Assembly (NCBI RefSeq): GCF_945859685.1
Contig: NC_079149.1
Span: 2,949,118-3,013,117 of the forward strand
Direction: 5' to 3'
DNA length: 64,000 bases
Origin: Eupeodes corollae
Lineage: Eukaryota > Arthropoda > Insecta > Diptera > Syrphidae
Position numbers and translations under genes: made by a program. This document shows positions 37,085-46,548 of the stretch, one piece after another. How positions within the stretch are numbered: position 1 is the first letter of the stretch; every line of letters begins with the position of its first letter. The notes below the pieces were generated by a model that had not been told where the DNA came from, ran no database searches, and saw nothing but the letters and a program-made list of their open reading frames with translations.

Positions 37085-38935
37085 AATACTTAGTTATTAT
37101 TAACACGCCTTTGATGGAGAGATTGCATTTGAAGAAGTAAAATACGATGTTCATAGGGAGGCAGATCATAAGGATCGCCCAAAGGAAGACCCTTTAGGGC
37201 AATGCGAATGAAATTATGTTGAATTGATTCAATACGTTTTCTATGAATATCGTAACAGGGATTATATACCAGCAAAGCATTTTCAAGATGAGGACGAACA
37301 TGACAACACTTAGGGATCGTTGAACTCCTTTGGCCAGCGTTTTATAAGACTAAGCATAGAACTGGATTTTTAACAATAAAATTAATGTGATGTGTAAATT
37401 CTGAGTTGAAACAGAAATGAACTAGGTGTTCATCTTTAAATGTAAATTACAATAATCAAATACACTTCCGATTCGTTTTATAGGAAAAATTATCGTTTGC
37501 CATTTTAAAGGGTTGAGGGCAACGCTATTTTTCATACACCAAAATGTTAAGCTATCAAAATCAATGTCGGCTTCTAAAAGGATACGATCATGGGTGGACT
37601 TAATTATCTTAAGAATTTTCATGTCATCAGCAAAGATGAGAATCTCACTTGAGCGTAGACATGACTATACGTCGTTAAAAGACAGTATGAATAGAAAAGG
37701 GCCTAGATGGCTTCCCTGGGGAACACCAGATTGGGCAACAAAGGTACAGAAAGACAATTTCTAAGTTTTACCTCATAGGATCTGTTTCAAAGGTATGATT
37801 TGATCCAAGCTAAGAAAAATGGTGGAAAACCAAGAGCTTTAAGTTTAAATAAAATAATTCCGAGCCTAAGTTGGTCAAAAGCTTTAGAAAAGTCAGCAGT
37901 CAACTTTATAACCTTGTTCTAAAGCGTTTGAACATATGTTTGAGAATGTAAGGAGATTTCTAAAGGTTGATCTTTTTTCACAAAACCATGTTACTTAATT
38001 CTACACTTTCCAAAACAACTTGCTCAAATTATTTTGAAATGCAAGAAAGCTTTGCAATAAGAATGCATATTTGTTTTATCCGCCTTGTTACCTTTCTTGA
38101 AATTTGGTGTTAGAAATGACTTCTCCCATATATTGGGAAATTTGCCTGTTTAAGAGAAAGTTTGAATAAGAACGTAAGGAGTGCAACTAAAACATTACTA
38201 CACTTTTTTAATACTATCGGGGGAATACCATCGGAACCAACTAAGCACTCATTACTCAACGTAGATAAAAGATCGATGAACGTACTTCATTAACCTCTTC
38301 AAAGCAATTAACAAATAACTAACGGAAATTTGTTGCGAAAGCGTAAAAGATATCAAGAGTTGTATCTAATGAAAGGTTCTTGTAAGTGAAGTTAATTGAA
38401 AAGATATCTGATTTTTTCTTCAAGTCAAGTTTCCTAAACTTTGTAGGATTCTCTTTCAAAGAGTTGCCCATGTCAGTAACATAAGAGCCGTTTATTTTGG
38501 AAGTGGCCTAAGTCACTTTTTTTTTAGTCGAGAAATTTTTTAAAAATGAAAAGATACCATTCAATTGTATTTAGTGTTGCCATTAACTCGATATTTTTGA
38601 AAAAGTGACTTATGCCACTTTCAAAATAAACGGCTCATAACTAGCATATCAAAAATAAGAAAGAATTAAATTCGTTAAAGAGTTAAACATAAAAAGAGTA
38701 GTTGATTGGAGACAGAGTTTTGAGATAAGTTTTCTATGCCTTATTTTTTTTGTTACGCAGCAAACGCAATTCTTTCGTGTACCAAGGGTGTCTAAAGATT
38801 TCATTTCTTGATTTCCTTAAAGGTACATTTTGTTTCCAAACAATAATTATGGATCTCATAAAAATTTGAAACTGCTTCGACAATATTAGGAAATTGTAAT
38901 GTATCAGCAATATCAAAAATGGCTAAATATCAATA
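37085..38935 (-). pseudogene. LINE relic: endonuclease-RT linker and reverse transcriptase
   Basis: Longest LINE relic here, read from high to low coordinates on the minus strand. RHPWYTKELRLLRNKKNKA (about 38736-38800) is the segment between endonuclease and reverse transcriptase. VGSDGIPPIVL (about 38220) and QHGFVKK follow. TADFSKAFDQLRLGIILFKL (37860-37920) carries the first catalytic Asp. SGVPQGSHLGPFLFILSFND (about 37690-37745) is next, then IFADDMKILKII with the intact ADD (37610-37650). FDSLTFWCMKNSVALNPLK (37500-37560) is the thumb. VYNPCYDIHRKRIESIQHNF with LPPYEHRILLL (37120-37270) is the C-terminal region. Frameshifts and stops break it at several points. A 152-bp inverted-repeat element is inserted at 38485-38636. 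The 5' end and the true 3' end are not visible. Confidence 0.9.
38485..38636. mobile_element. short inverted-repeat element (MITE) inside the LINE relic
   Basis: Terminal inverted repeats begin GAGCCGTTTATTTTGGAAGT (38485) and, on the other strand from 38636, GAGCCGTTTATTTTGAAAGT; they stay similar for about 40 bp through AGTCACTTTTT. ATAA flanks both ends (38481-38484 and 38637-38640), so the target duplication is ATAA or the TA within it. There is no coding capacity. It is folded back over most of its length, and the host LINE motifs resume on both sides, which shows it inserted after the LINE. Confidence 0.88.
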
Positions 38936-39189
38936 TCTATCGTAATATTCGTAATTGCTGATCTAGATTCTAAAACAAGAGTACTAATATCGTCAGACGA
39001 AAATAAAAGAATAATTTTGAAATGGAATTGGCACGATATGAACTTTATTCGAAAGAAGAAGAGTTTTCTGGTTTTATAATGCAAACATGATTTCTATTAT
39101 ATAACAGTCACGTAGTCTTAGTCAAATCTTTAGGTAAAGTTTCGGACTAATTATTTTTTTAGGAATTTGTTTTTTAGAATAGCAACTTA
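38936..39189. other. AT-rich spacer, nothing recognised
   Basis: Sequence between the LINE relic and a mariner relic; it could contain eroded LINE 5' sequence. Confidence 0.4.
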
Positions 39190-39450
39190 TACTCACAGAA
39201 AAAAGTTATCGCACGACCTTGGAGGCCAAATCACAGGTCCGTAAAGCTACCAAACGTTTCTTTCAACTAGTCAATTGTACCACGAGCTAGTATCACATAT
39301 TGCGCCGCCGTCTTGTTGAAACCACATGTTTGTTTAATTTACGAACAAAAAATTAGTAATCATGGCTTTATATAAAGGTCACTATACACTGTATCGTTCT
39401 GCTCAATATCGTTTTTTTAAAGAAGTAAAGACCAAATATTCCCCAAACCC
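39190..39450 (-). pseudogene. mariner-type transposase relic, minus strand
   Basis: The minus strand reads MWFQQDGGAICD (about 39297-39332), the second catalytic block with its Asp, then ARGTID and LKETFGSF (39240-39290) and, after shifts, the eroded GLQGRAI remnant of the third block near 39210-39230. Preceding residues at 39335-39420 are the weak YIKP linker. Only a middle portion survives. Confidence 0.8.
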
Positions 39451-39536
39451 ATAATCTGTTTTTGTAGAATGAGTATGTCTCAATATACACTTGAGGATTA
39501 TTATCATCACTCCTAATACAGCAGTTTTATTTATTG

Positions 39537-39613
39537 ACGTTTCCCTGTGCAGAAATAACTTAGTACCGATTTTGACGTTTCCCTGTGAAGAAATCACTTA
39601 GGACCGATTCAAC
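39537..39613. repeat. tandem duplication of about 38 bp
   Basis: GACGTTTCCCTGTGCAGAAA... at 39537 is followed directly by GACGTTTCCCTGTGAAGAAA... at 39573; both units continue through ...ACTTAG(T/G)ACCGATT. Two copies with three or four differences. Confidence 0.85.
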
Positions 39614-39705
39614 TATCAACCAGCCGATATATTAACCAAGAAGTAGCTTCTTTTGAAAAGAATTTGAAACTATTTAAATTGATACCAATTTCTGTTTTAG
39701 TACTT
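39600..39705 (+). pseudogene. possible copia-type pol C-terminal scrap
   Basis: After the tandem duplication the plus strand reads FNYQPADILTKK, a stop, then LLLKRI and NYLN. This resembles the end of the RNase H region of Ty1/copia elements (the NxADxxTK motif followed by a short tail). Very short and with stops; it lies just upstream of the LTR element. Confidence 0.45.
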
Positions 39706-39725
39706 GTTCGACGCACGTTCTTAAT

Positions 39726-39730
39726 GTTAG
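39726..39730 (+). repeat. target-site duplication (GTTAG), left
   Basis: GTTAG immediately before the left LTR matches GTTAG immediately after the right LTR (44944-44948). Confidence 0.9.
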
Positions 39731-39952
39731 TGTTGTATAAAGTAGAACTTAAAGGTATAAACTTTGTATAACACTTTATCTAATACTCATATTTATATAC
39801 AGACAAACATGCATACTCCCAATCTATCATATCATTGATTTATAGCTATTAAGAATACACTAAGTCAGTCTTATACTTACTGTGGTTCAATAAAGAACTA
39901 TTTTATATTAAGTTAAAATACTTAAAAGTCTTTTCTTTAAACACACATAACA
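39731..39952 (+). repeat. 5' LTR
   Basis: Begins TGTTGTATAAAG and ends ACACATAACA (TG...CA). It is the same as the 3' LTR over 222 bp as far as can be read by eye. It contains AATAAA at 39889-39894, a likely poly(A) signal when in the 3' position. Confidence 0.96.
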
Positions 39953-39975
39953 TGGTGTCAGATGTGTGTCACTAA
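39953..39975 (+). other. primer-binding site, probably tRNA-Leu type
   Basis: TGGTGTCAGATGTGTGTCAC starts at the first base after the LTR. TGG pairs with the CCA end of a tRNA, and TGGTGTCAG fits the complement of insect tRNA-Leu acceptor ends (…CTGACACCA). The tRNA assignment needs a check against tRNA genes of the same genome. Confidence 0.65.
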
Positions 39976-40044
39976 GTCTTAAATCCTAAATAAAATTAAA
40001 AGTCAAGTCATAAGTATAAGCCGAATTAAGTTAAATAAAAAACG

Positions 40045-43000
40045 ATGTCAAAGAAACCAGAAGATTTGGTTTCTGTCTCAGCAACGACACCCGTATCGTC
40101 GGTGTCACCGCTTAACCTAAAAAGCACAAATTTGCCAGCCGCATGGAGACACTGGCTCAGTCTGTTCAAAATTTATTTACGTGCTTCTAGTCTCGAGGAG
40201 CAACCAGATAGCCGAAAAGTAGCATTATTGCTACATTACATGGGTCCTGATTCACTGGATATATTCAATTCTTTCAATGAAGATCTGGACAAAATCACAT
40301 ACGATGTCCTCGTGAAAAAACTGGATGATTATTTCCTTCCAAAGGTGAATATCATAATGGAAAGGTATTCATTTTTTTCCAGGCGACAAGGTCTAGACGA
40401 ATCCATTGATGAATTTGTCACTTCGCTCAAAAACTTAAGTCTGACATGCGACTTTGGAACCCTACGTGAGGATCTAGTTCGCGACATATTCATTTGTGGC
40501 CTTCATAACAAGTTTTCTCACTTAAAAGAAAAGCTTCTCAATGAAGACAAAATAACTTTGGAAAAAGCAGTCCTAACATCCAGAAGCATGGAGCTCAACA
40601 AAGAGCACGTCCAACAATTGCAAGCGGAGCAAACAAGCAGTTTCATCGGTGCTTTGCAGAAACATAACAACAACTCGTCATCAGAAGCCCAGAGTCATCG
40701 TCATCATCGGCAGTTTTCGAAGCCAGCTCGTCAACAACATAAAACGTCATCGTCGTCATCACCACAGTCTCATATAAAGTCGTCTTCAAATCGTCAAAAC
40801 TCATTCCGCTATTCACGTCATAACCAGCAACAAACCGGTCGAAAAAATTACCATCAGCAGAGTTCACAGTACACTTCATCGAACGGTAAGAACTCGTGTA
40901 AAAATTGTGGACAGGTTCACAAATACACTTGTCCAGCTATGGGTGTAACTTGCTACAGGTGTAGAGGTAAAGATCATTTTTCGAAAATGTGTCCAAGGAA
41001 TCTTCAAGTCCGCAACATCGAATTTGCGACTGATGTGTCGGATACAGAATCAGTATTGTCAACATTGTTTATTGGCGTTCTACAACAACAACAGAACGAA
41101 AATCAACAACGTCAACGTCATCATAGTCCCCATCATAAGTTCCAGAATCAACAACGTTATCAACATGACGAAGATGAGCCCCAGTGGCATGTGTCTTTGC
41201 AGATCAACAACTGCAAAATTTCCTGTCAACTTGACACAGGAGCTCAAGGTAATGTCATGTCTGTCAATCAGCTACAAACACTTGGATTATCCCGCAGTAT
41301 TATTAAATCAAGTAATCAAAATTTATTAACTTTTAGTGGTGAAAAAATTTATTCATTAGGATATTGCATGCTTAATTGTACTTATAAAAATATAGTTTAT
41401 AAAATTAAATTTATAGTTGTTGAAATTGATTGCAAGTGTCTTATAGGTCTTAAAACGTGTCTAGAAATGAATTTAATTAAGAAAAATGACGAATATAATT
41501 TAAACGTGAATGCAATGTGTTCTAAAAATGATGAAAAAGATATTCATAATTTGCCAAATTTTGTAAAAGAATTTAAAGATGTCTTTGAAGGTTTAGGTTG
41601 TTTGAAAGAAAAGTGCCATTTTAAAGTTAAATGTGATGTAACTCCGGTAGTCGACAGCCCTCGTAAAATTCCATTCGCGTTAATGTCGGATTTTAAAAAA
41701 GAGCTCGAAAGGTTAGAAAATCTTAATGTCATAACAGAAGTTAAAGAGCCTACTACGTGGGTCAACTCTATTGTTTTGGTTAAAAAACCCAATGGGAATT
41801 TACGTTTGTGTCTTGATCCGCGTAACTTAAACAAAGCGATTCTTCGCCCACATTTTCAATTTCCGAATGTGGAAGATATTAAAGCTCAATTGAGTGGTTC
41901 AAAATATTTTTCCGTTTTAGATGCAAACTCGGGTTTTTGGATGATTCAGTTAGACGAAGAATCTTCAATGTTGTGCACTTTTCATACGCCTTTTGGCCGT
42001 CGTCGTTTTTTGCGCCTACCTTTTGGTATAAATGCAGCGCCTGAAATTTTTCATTGTGAAATGGTTAAACAGTTCAGTGATATCCCAAACCTAGAAATTT
42101 ATATTGATGATTTTTTGATTCATGCTAAGACCAAAGAAGAGCATGACAAAGTATTGAAGTTAGTTTTGCTTAGAGCCAGGGATATAGGTTTAAAGTTTAA
42201 TCCGTCAAAGTCAAAATTTTTTCAAAGTGAAATAACTTTTATCGGTCATTTATTTAGTCATGATGGTGTTCGTCCCGATCCATCGAAAGTTGAAGCGATA
42301 TGTGCTATACCCAGGCCAAAGTCCAAGACGGAGTTACAACGCTTCCTGGGTATGGTTAATTATTTAGGTACATTTGTCAAGGGAATGTCTGCCCAAAATG
42401 TTAATTTGCGTAATCTTTTAAAGAAAGATGTAGAATGGCATTGGTCCGATGACCATGAAAAAGAATTTAAAAAACTAAAAGAGTTGATTTCCAACACACC
42501 AGTCCTTACTTATTTTGATGTCAATAAACCATTGACACTTTCAGTTGACGCATCGCAAAATGCAGTTGGAGCTGTAATTTCTCATGATGGAAATCCTATT
42601 GCGTACGCCTCAGCTACACATACAACGTCTCAACAAAACTATGCTCAAATCGAGAAAGAGCTTTTTGCGATTTTATTCGGATGTACTAAATTTCACGCTT
42701 TCGTATTTGGCAAGTCAGTCTTAGTTGAGACAGACCATAAGCCCTTGGTTCCGCTTTTCGATAAGGCATTGTACAAAGTCCCAGCTCGGTTACAGCGATT
42801 TATGCTAAGACTCTTAGCATATGATTTAAAAGTTATTTTTAAACCTGGAAAGTACATGTATGTCGCTGATACATTGTCTCGTGCTGCAATGCCAAACGAA
42901 ACCTTAACGGAATTTGACAAAGACATAAGTCTTCATTGCAATTTAGTCCTTTCTTCTCGTCCTTTATCAATGTCAAAATCAAAATATGAAGAAATACAAA

Positions 43001-44307
43001 AAGAAACAAAAAACGATAACGTATTGTCAAAAGTCATTGAATATCATTTTGCCGGTTGGCCAAACAACAAATCAAAAATAAATGAATTTTTAATGCCATA
43101 CTATAATATTGGAAATGAATTTGAAGTCATAGATTCGTTACTATACAAGTCAAATCGTCTGGTGATTCCTTCAAAAATGCGCCATAATATTTTAATGCTT
43201 TTGCATGAAGGACACATGGGCATAGAAAGATGTAGGAATTTAGCCAAACAATCAATTTATTGGCCAAATATTGACCAAGATATTTTAAACGTCATAAAAA
43301 ACTGTGACGTATGTATTCGCTACCGCTCAAAAAATCAAAAAGAACCTATTCAGTTTCATAATGTTGTGTCTATACCATGGTTCAAAATCGGAATGGATTT
43401 ATTTGAATTCAATAAATGTATGTATTTATTGGTCGTCGATTTTTTTTCAAAATATATCGAAATTGCACAGTTAAATAAAAGTTATTCAAGTAATGTCGTC
43501 ATAACTCATCTCAAATCCATTTTCGCACGTCATGGAATCCCAACCATTATGTTGAGTGACAATGGACCCCCTTTTAACTCTGATGAGTTCAAACAATTTT
43601 CTGAAAAGTGGGGAATTGACCATGTTACCTCAAGTCCATATTTCCCTAGGTCCAATGGATTGGCTGAACGTTCTGTTCAGACCATTAAAAAATTGCTTAA
43701 AAAATGTCACGAAACAAATTCAGATCTATATGTAGCTCTTTTGCACTATAGGACAACTCGAAAGGGAAATATTAACTCGCCTTCAGAATTTTTAATGTCT
43801 AGGCAATTAAGAACAAAACTACCCGTTTTAAATGAAAATTTAAAGCCCGTCAATGTTGACCTAGATGAGCATAATAAGAAAATTAAACTCCAGCAAAATA
43901 AGACCCGTGATTATTATGACAAAAATGCTAAAGCATTGCCAACTTTGACCAATGGTCAAAATATTTATTATAAGAAAACTCCAATTTCAAATTGGGAGCC
44001 AGGTATAGTTTTACAGAAATGTCCAGAGCCTCGGTCTTATTTAATTAGTTCAAAAGACGGCTCAGAATATCGTCGTAATAGGGAGCATCTCCTAGAGGGA
44101 TCCTCAATTGACACTGAAAAAATTAAATCAGAAAATGATGACCATATTCGAAATGGAAAATGTCAGCAAGAATCTTTGCCTGTTGAAGGAAAAGGTAATG
44201 AAGATGTACCTCATTCGGGTGATTCGAATAGCCTCACTCCAACGCCTGATTATGTAACTCGTTTCGGAAGAACAGTAGCACCACCGAATCGTTTCGGTTT
44301 TGATTAA
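40045..44307 (+). CDS. fused Gag-Pol polyprotein of the LTR retrotransposon
   Basis: One uninterrupted frame of 1420 codons. Gag occupies roughly residues 1-330: a capsid-like helical region, a Ser/His/Gln-rich segment (200-280) and two Cys-His zinc knuckles spanning residues 285-316 (CKNCGQVHKYTC and CYRCRGKDHFSKMC). The aspartic protease is at about 385-480 with its active-site Asp in CQLDTGAQG (Asp397). Reverse transcriptase follows with NLRLCLDPRNLNKAI and the catalytic YIDDF at 686-690. RNase H carries LSVDAS (Asp835) and LVETDHKPL. Integrase has an N-terminal His pair (LLHEGHMG, His1054 and His1057) with CDVC (1087-1090) and the DDE triad Asp1118, Asp1172 and Glu1208 (35 residues between the last two). 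The C-terminal region has YRRNREHLL, typical of this integrase class. Gag and Pol being in one frame means no frameshift or readthrough is needed to make Pol. All catalytic residues looked for are present. Confidence 0.97.
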   Translation: MSKKPEDLVSVSATTPVSSVSPLNLKSTNLPAAWRHWLSLFKIYLRASSLEEQPDSRKVALLLHYMGPDSLDIFNSFNEDLDKITYDVLVKKLDDYFLPKVNIIMERYSFFSRRQGLDESIDEFVTSLKNLSLTCDFGTLREDLVRDIFICGLHNKFSHLKEKLLNEDKITLEKAVLTSRSMELNKEHVQQLQAEQTSSFIGALQKHNNNSSSEAQSHRHHRQFSKPARQQHKTSSSSSPQSHIKSSSNRQNSFRYSRHNQQQTGRKNYHQQSSQYTSSNGKNSCKNCGQVHKYTCPAMGVTCYRCRGKDHFSKMCPRNLQVRNIEFATDVSDTESVLSTLFIGVLQQQQNENQQRQRHHSPHHKFQNQQRYQHDEDEPQWHVSLQINNCKISCQLDTGAQGNVMSVNQLQTLGLSRSIIKSSNQNLLTFSGEKIYSLGYCMLNCTYKNIVYKIKFIVVEIDCKCLIGLKTCLEMNLIKKNDEYNLNVNAMCSKNDEKDIHNLPNFVKEFKDVFEGLGCLKEKCHFKVKCDVTPVVDSPRKIPFALMSDFKKELERLENLNVITEVKEPTTWVNSIVLVKKPNGNLRLCLDPRNLNKAILRPHFQFPNVEDIKAQLSGSKYFSVLDANSGFWMIQLDEESSMLCTFHTPFGRRRFLRLPFGINAAPEIFHCEMVKQFSDIPNLEIYIDDFLIHAKTKEEHDKVLKLVLLRARDIGLKFNPSKSKFFQSEITFIGHLFSHDGVRPDPSKVEAICAIPRPKSKTELQRFLGMVNYLGTFVKGMSAQNVNLRNLLKKDVEWHWSDDHEKEFKKLKELISNTPVLTYFDVNKPLTLSVDASQNAVGAVISHDGNPIAYASATHTTSQQNYAQIEKELFAILFGCTKFHAFVFGKSVLVETDHKPLVPLFDKALYKVPARLQRFMLRLLAYDLKVIFKPGKYMYVADTLSRAAMPNETLTEFDKDISLHCNLVLSSRPLSMSKSKYEEIQKETKNDNVLSKVIEYHFAGWPNNKSKINEFLMPYYNIGNEFEVIDSLLYKSNRLVIPSKMRHNILMLLHEGHMGIERCRNLAKQSIYWPNIDQDILNVIKNCDVCIRYRSKNQKEPIQFHNVVSIPWFKIGMDLFEFNKCMYLLVVDFFSKYIEIAQLNKSYSSNVVITHLKSIFARHGIPTIMLSDNGPPFNSDEFKQFSEKWGIDHVTSSPYFPRSNGLAERSVQTIKKLLKKCHETNSDLYVALLHYRTTRKGNINSPSEFLMSRQLRTKLPVLNENLKPVNVDLDEHNKKIKLQQNKTRDYYDKNAKALPTLTNGQNIYYKKTPISNWEPGIVLQKCPEPRSYLISSKDGSEYRRNREHLLEGSSIDTEKIKSENDDHIRNGKCQQESLPVEGKGNEDVPHSGDSNSLTPTPDYVTRFGRTVAPPNRFGFD

Positions 44308-44364
44308 AATTAATTACCTAATAAATAATGGCATTTTTCCAATCGTAGAATTTTTGAATTACAC

Positions 44365-44367
<3 letters not shown>

Positions 44368-44414
<47 letters not shown>
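44368..44414 (+). repeat. 47-base A run in the 3' untranslated region of the element
   Basis: An uninterrupted poly(A) stretch begins 60 bp after the Gag-Pol stop and about 310 bp before the polypurine tract. It is inside the element and so not a retroposon tail at the insertion end. Confidence 0.95.
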
Positions 44415-44416
<2 letters not shown>

Positions 44417-44711
44417 AATATCCAAATTTGGAATTGTAAAATTTAATATTTAAAATTTTGAATTATTAATACTTTATTCATCTGTTTGAATATTTATTAT
44501 ATCTTTTAAATATGAACTGTAATTAAGACAATATTGAAAAATTGAATATACATATGTATTTATTTTAAATATCTTTTAAATGTATATTATATAAATTTAT
44601 AACCGAATTTCAAATGTCCTTCAAATATATATCATACATTTATAATTAAATATATTCAGTAACCAATAAGAAAAATTAAATAAAATGTAAACTGAAAAAG
44701 AAATATTATAT

Positions 44712-44721
44712 AAAAGGGAGA
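44712..44721 (+). other. polypurine tract
   Basis: AAAAGGGAGA directly abuts the 3' LTR, the standard position for the plus-strand primer of reverse transcription. Confidence 0.92.
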
Positions 44722-44943
44722 TGTTGTATAAAGTAGAACTTAAAGGTATAAACTTTGTATAACACTTTATCTAATACTCATATTTATATACAGACAAACA
44801 TGCATACTCCCAATCTATCATATCATTGATTTATAGCTATTAAGAATACACTAAGTCAGTCTTATACTTACTGTGGTTCAATAAAGAACTATTTTATATT
44901 AAGTTAAAATACTTAAAAGTCTTTTCTTTAAACACACATAACA
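44722..44943 (+). repeat. 3' LTR
   Basis: 222 bp, same sequence as the 5' LTR by eye. AATAAA at 44880-44885. Followed at once by GTTAG (44944-44948). Confidence 0.96.
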
Positions 44944-46548
44944 GTTAGGACTCTTTGGAAAAATTTGGCTGTAAATGTTTTCAAGAACTTTATTAATGTT
45001 TTTGTTTTCAATGCAAATTGAAATGAAGGCGTTGGAGTAAGTATAATTTGTTGAATCGAAACAATTTGTTCTTCTTCATGTTTTCTGTTAATATAAGACT
45101 TCTTCTCTTAACTTTAATAACATTTTTCGCTAGACCACAGTCACGAGTCAAACTAATATTATTTACGCGTGCATCAGCATCAATAAACAGATCCACAAAT
45201 AGCCGGGCATCTTTTTCAATACTCAAACGTAGGTTTAAATGCATAATTTTGCAAAGAAGCCACAGAAATCATTTTCCAGAACTCTACGCATCTATAAAAT
45301 GAGCCCACTCTCAAATAAATCACTCAGCATGCAGAACTACTTTTACCACCATCACTCTATAGAAATTTATTGTGGTAATTTTTTAAGGACGATGGTTTTT
45401 TAAAAATTGCAACAGCAAAAGTCATAACTCCAAACCGATTTTTCTTCGTGAAAGAACTGTCATTTAGGTACATACATATATAGTAACCGCAAATACAAGT
45501 CTGGTGTAATAAGTACCTTTAAGTCGAACATTTATGTTTTGGTAATTCAGCTATCAATTTCTGTGGCATTATTTCTTTGACTGATGAATGATGAACATCA
45601 CTAGCACTTCTTTTTCTCATTGTTAAATAAAATCCAATAATCCAAAAACGCACTAGCAGAGGTGATAACTTTTAGTAGTGCTGAATGAAAGAACCATCTT
45701 TCATCACCATTATAACCAAACCAAAGCAAACTCCTTAGCTTGCCGTGCTGCGCCGCCGAGACGCAGTGTGTTGATCGATGTTCCTTTGTAAGCCGCACGT
45801 TAATATGTGAAACTTGATACTCGCTTGTTGTGTCAACTGCTATTCCATTCTCTTACAACAAGTCACTTAACGCCCGCCAGGACCGGGACCAATCGACCGA
45901 CGACGCGACGGTGGTGATGGCGTTTACATTTGCATTCAACTGGAGCCGACTACAACGCGACTCGATGCATGGGACCATTCCATTCCATCGACAACAAGGT
46001 GATGACTCATGATGGTTTGTTTATACTATATGAAAGAAAACATCCAAACCCGTCCCCCAGCTCCAGCTCCAGCTTCAGCTTCAGCTACAGCTACAGCTCC
46101 AGTTTCCTTACCATGATCATCGAGAGCAATGATGTGTTAATTGTTAAAATGGCATTTTTAGCAAAAAGCCATAAGAAAAAGGAGCTGCGAAATTGAAGCT
46201 TGGTGGCAACTACATCATCGCAGTAAGCAGTTATAGACAAATGTGTTAATTTGTGGTTAATTAACAGAAATGCGGTTTGCAATGCGCCTCCATCAAAAGG
46301 CGAAACGGGATACAAAAATATTGCTTACACAATACATTACACTTTGGGTGTAAATTCTTCAGTGGTTAGTGTCAATTTACAACAAATATAAACATGTTCA
46401 AGTTTTAGATAACTATGCAATGCGTCACAAGGAAGACTGTGAAGCCTTTGTAGAGCGGTCCATAGTTTAAAAAGGCATCATTTTTAATTTTCGCATGAAG
46501 CAGTTTAAACCTATTCCGTGGATGTTTATTGCGATGCCTTAGATTTGG
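44944..46548. other. intergenic DNA, no gene seen
   Basis: The minus-strand frame 45008-45244 (78 codons) is open and hydrophilic (LFIDADARVNNISLTRDC) but unrecognised and stops soon upstream. 45700-46100 is a small GC-richer island with CGACGCGACGG at 45901-45911. Confidence 0.45.
46058..46105. repeat. CAGCTC/CAGCTT/CAGCTA hexamer repeat
   Basis: About eight tandem CAGCTN-type hexamers; simple-sequence DNA. Confidence 0.85.

Larger units (their letters stand above)
39731..44943 (+). mobile_element. intact Ty3/gypsy LTR retrotransposon (mdg3-like layout)
   Basis: Complete 5213-bp element: LTR 222 bp, primer-binding site, one gag-pol frame, a 3' untranslated region with an A47 run, polypurine tract and second LTR. 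It is flanked by a 5-bp duplication. Domain order protease, reverse transcriptase, RNase H, integrase places it in Ty3/gypsy (Metaviridae). There is no envelope-like gene: only about 415 bp separate the stop codon from the 3' LTR. A PBS resembling the complement of a tRNA-Leu 3' end and a single fused frame are reminiscent of the mdg3/micropia group, an inference only. No LTR difference is visible and the frame is open, so insertion was recent. Confidence 0.96.

Noticed and set aside
41024..42926. Several open frames inside the LTR element in other frames or on the minus strand
   Set aside because: They overlap the continuous Gag-Pol frame and have no motif; shadows of it.
45008..45244. 78-codon minus-strand frame just after the LTR element
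   Set aside because: Open but unrecognised, with upstream stops; the plus strand is also open there (45048-45302).
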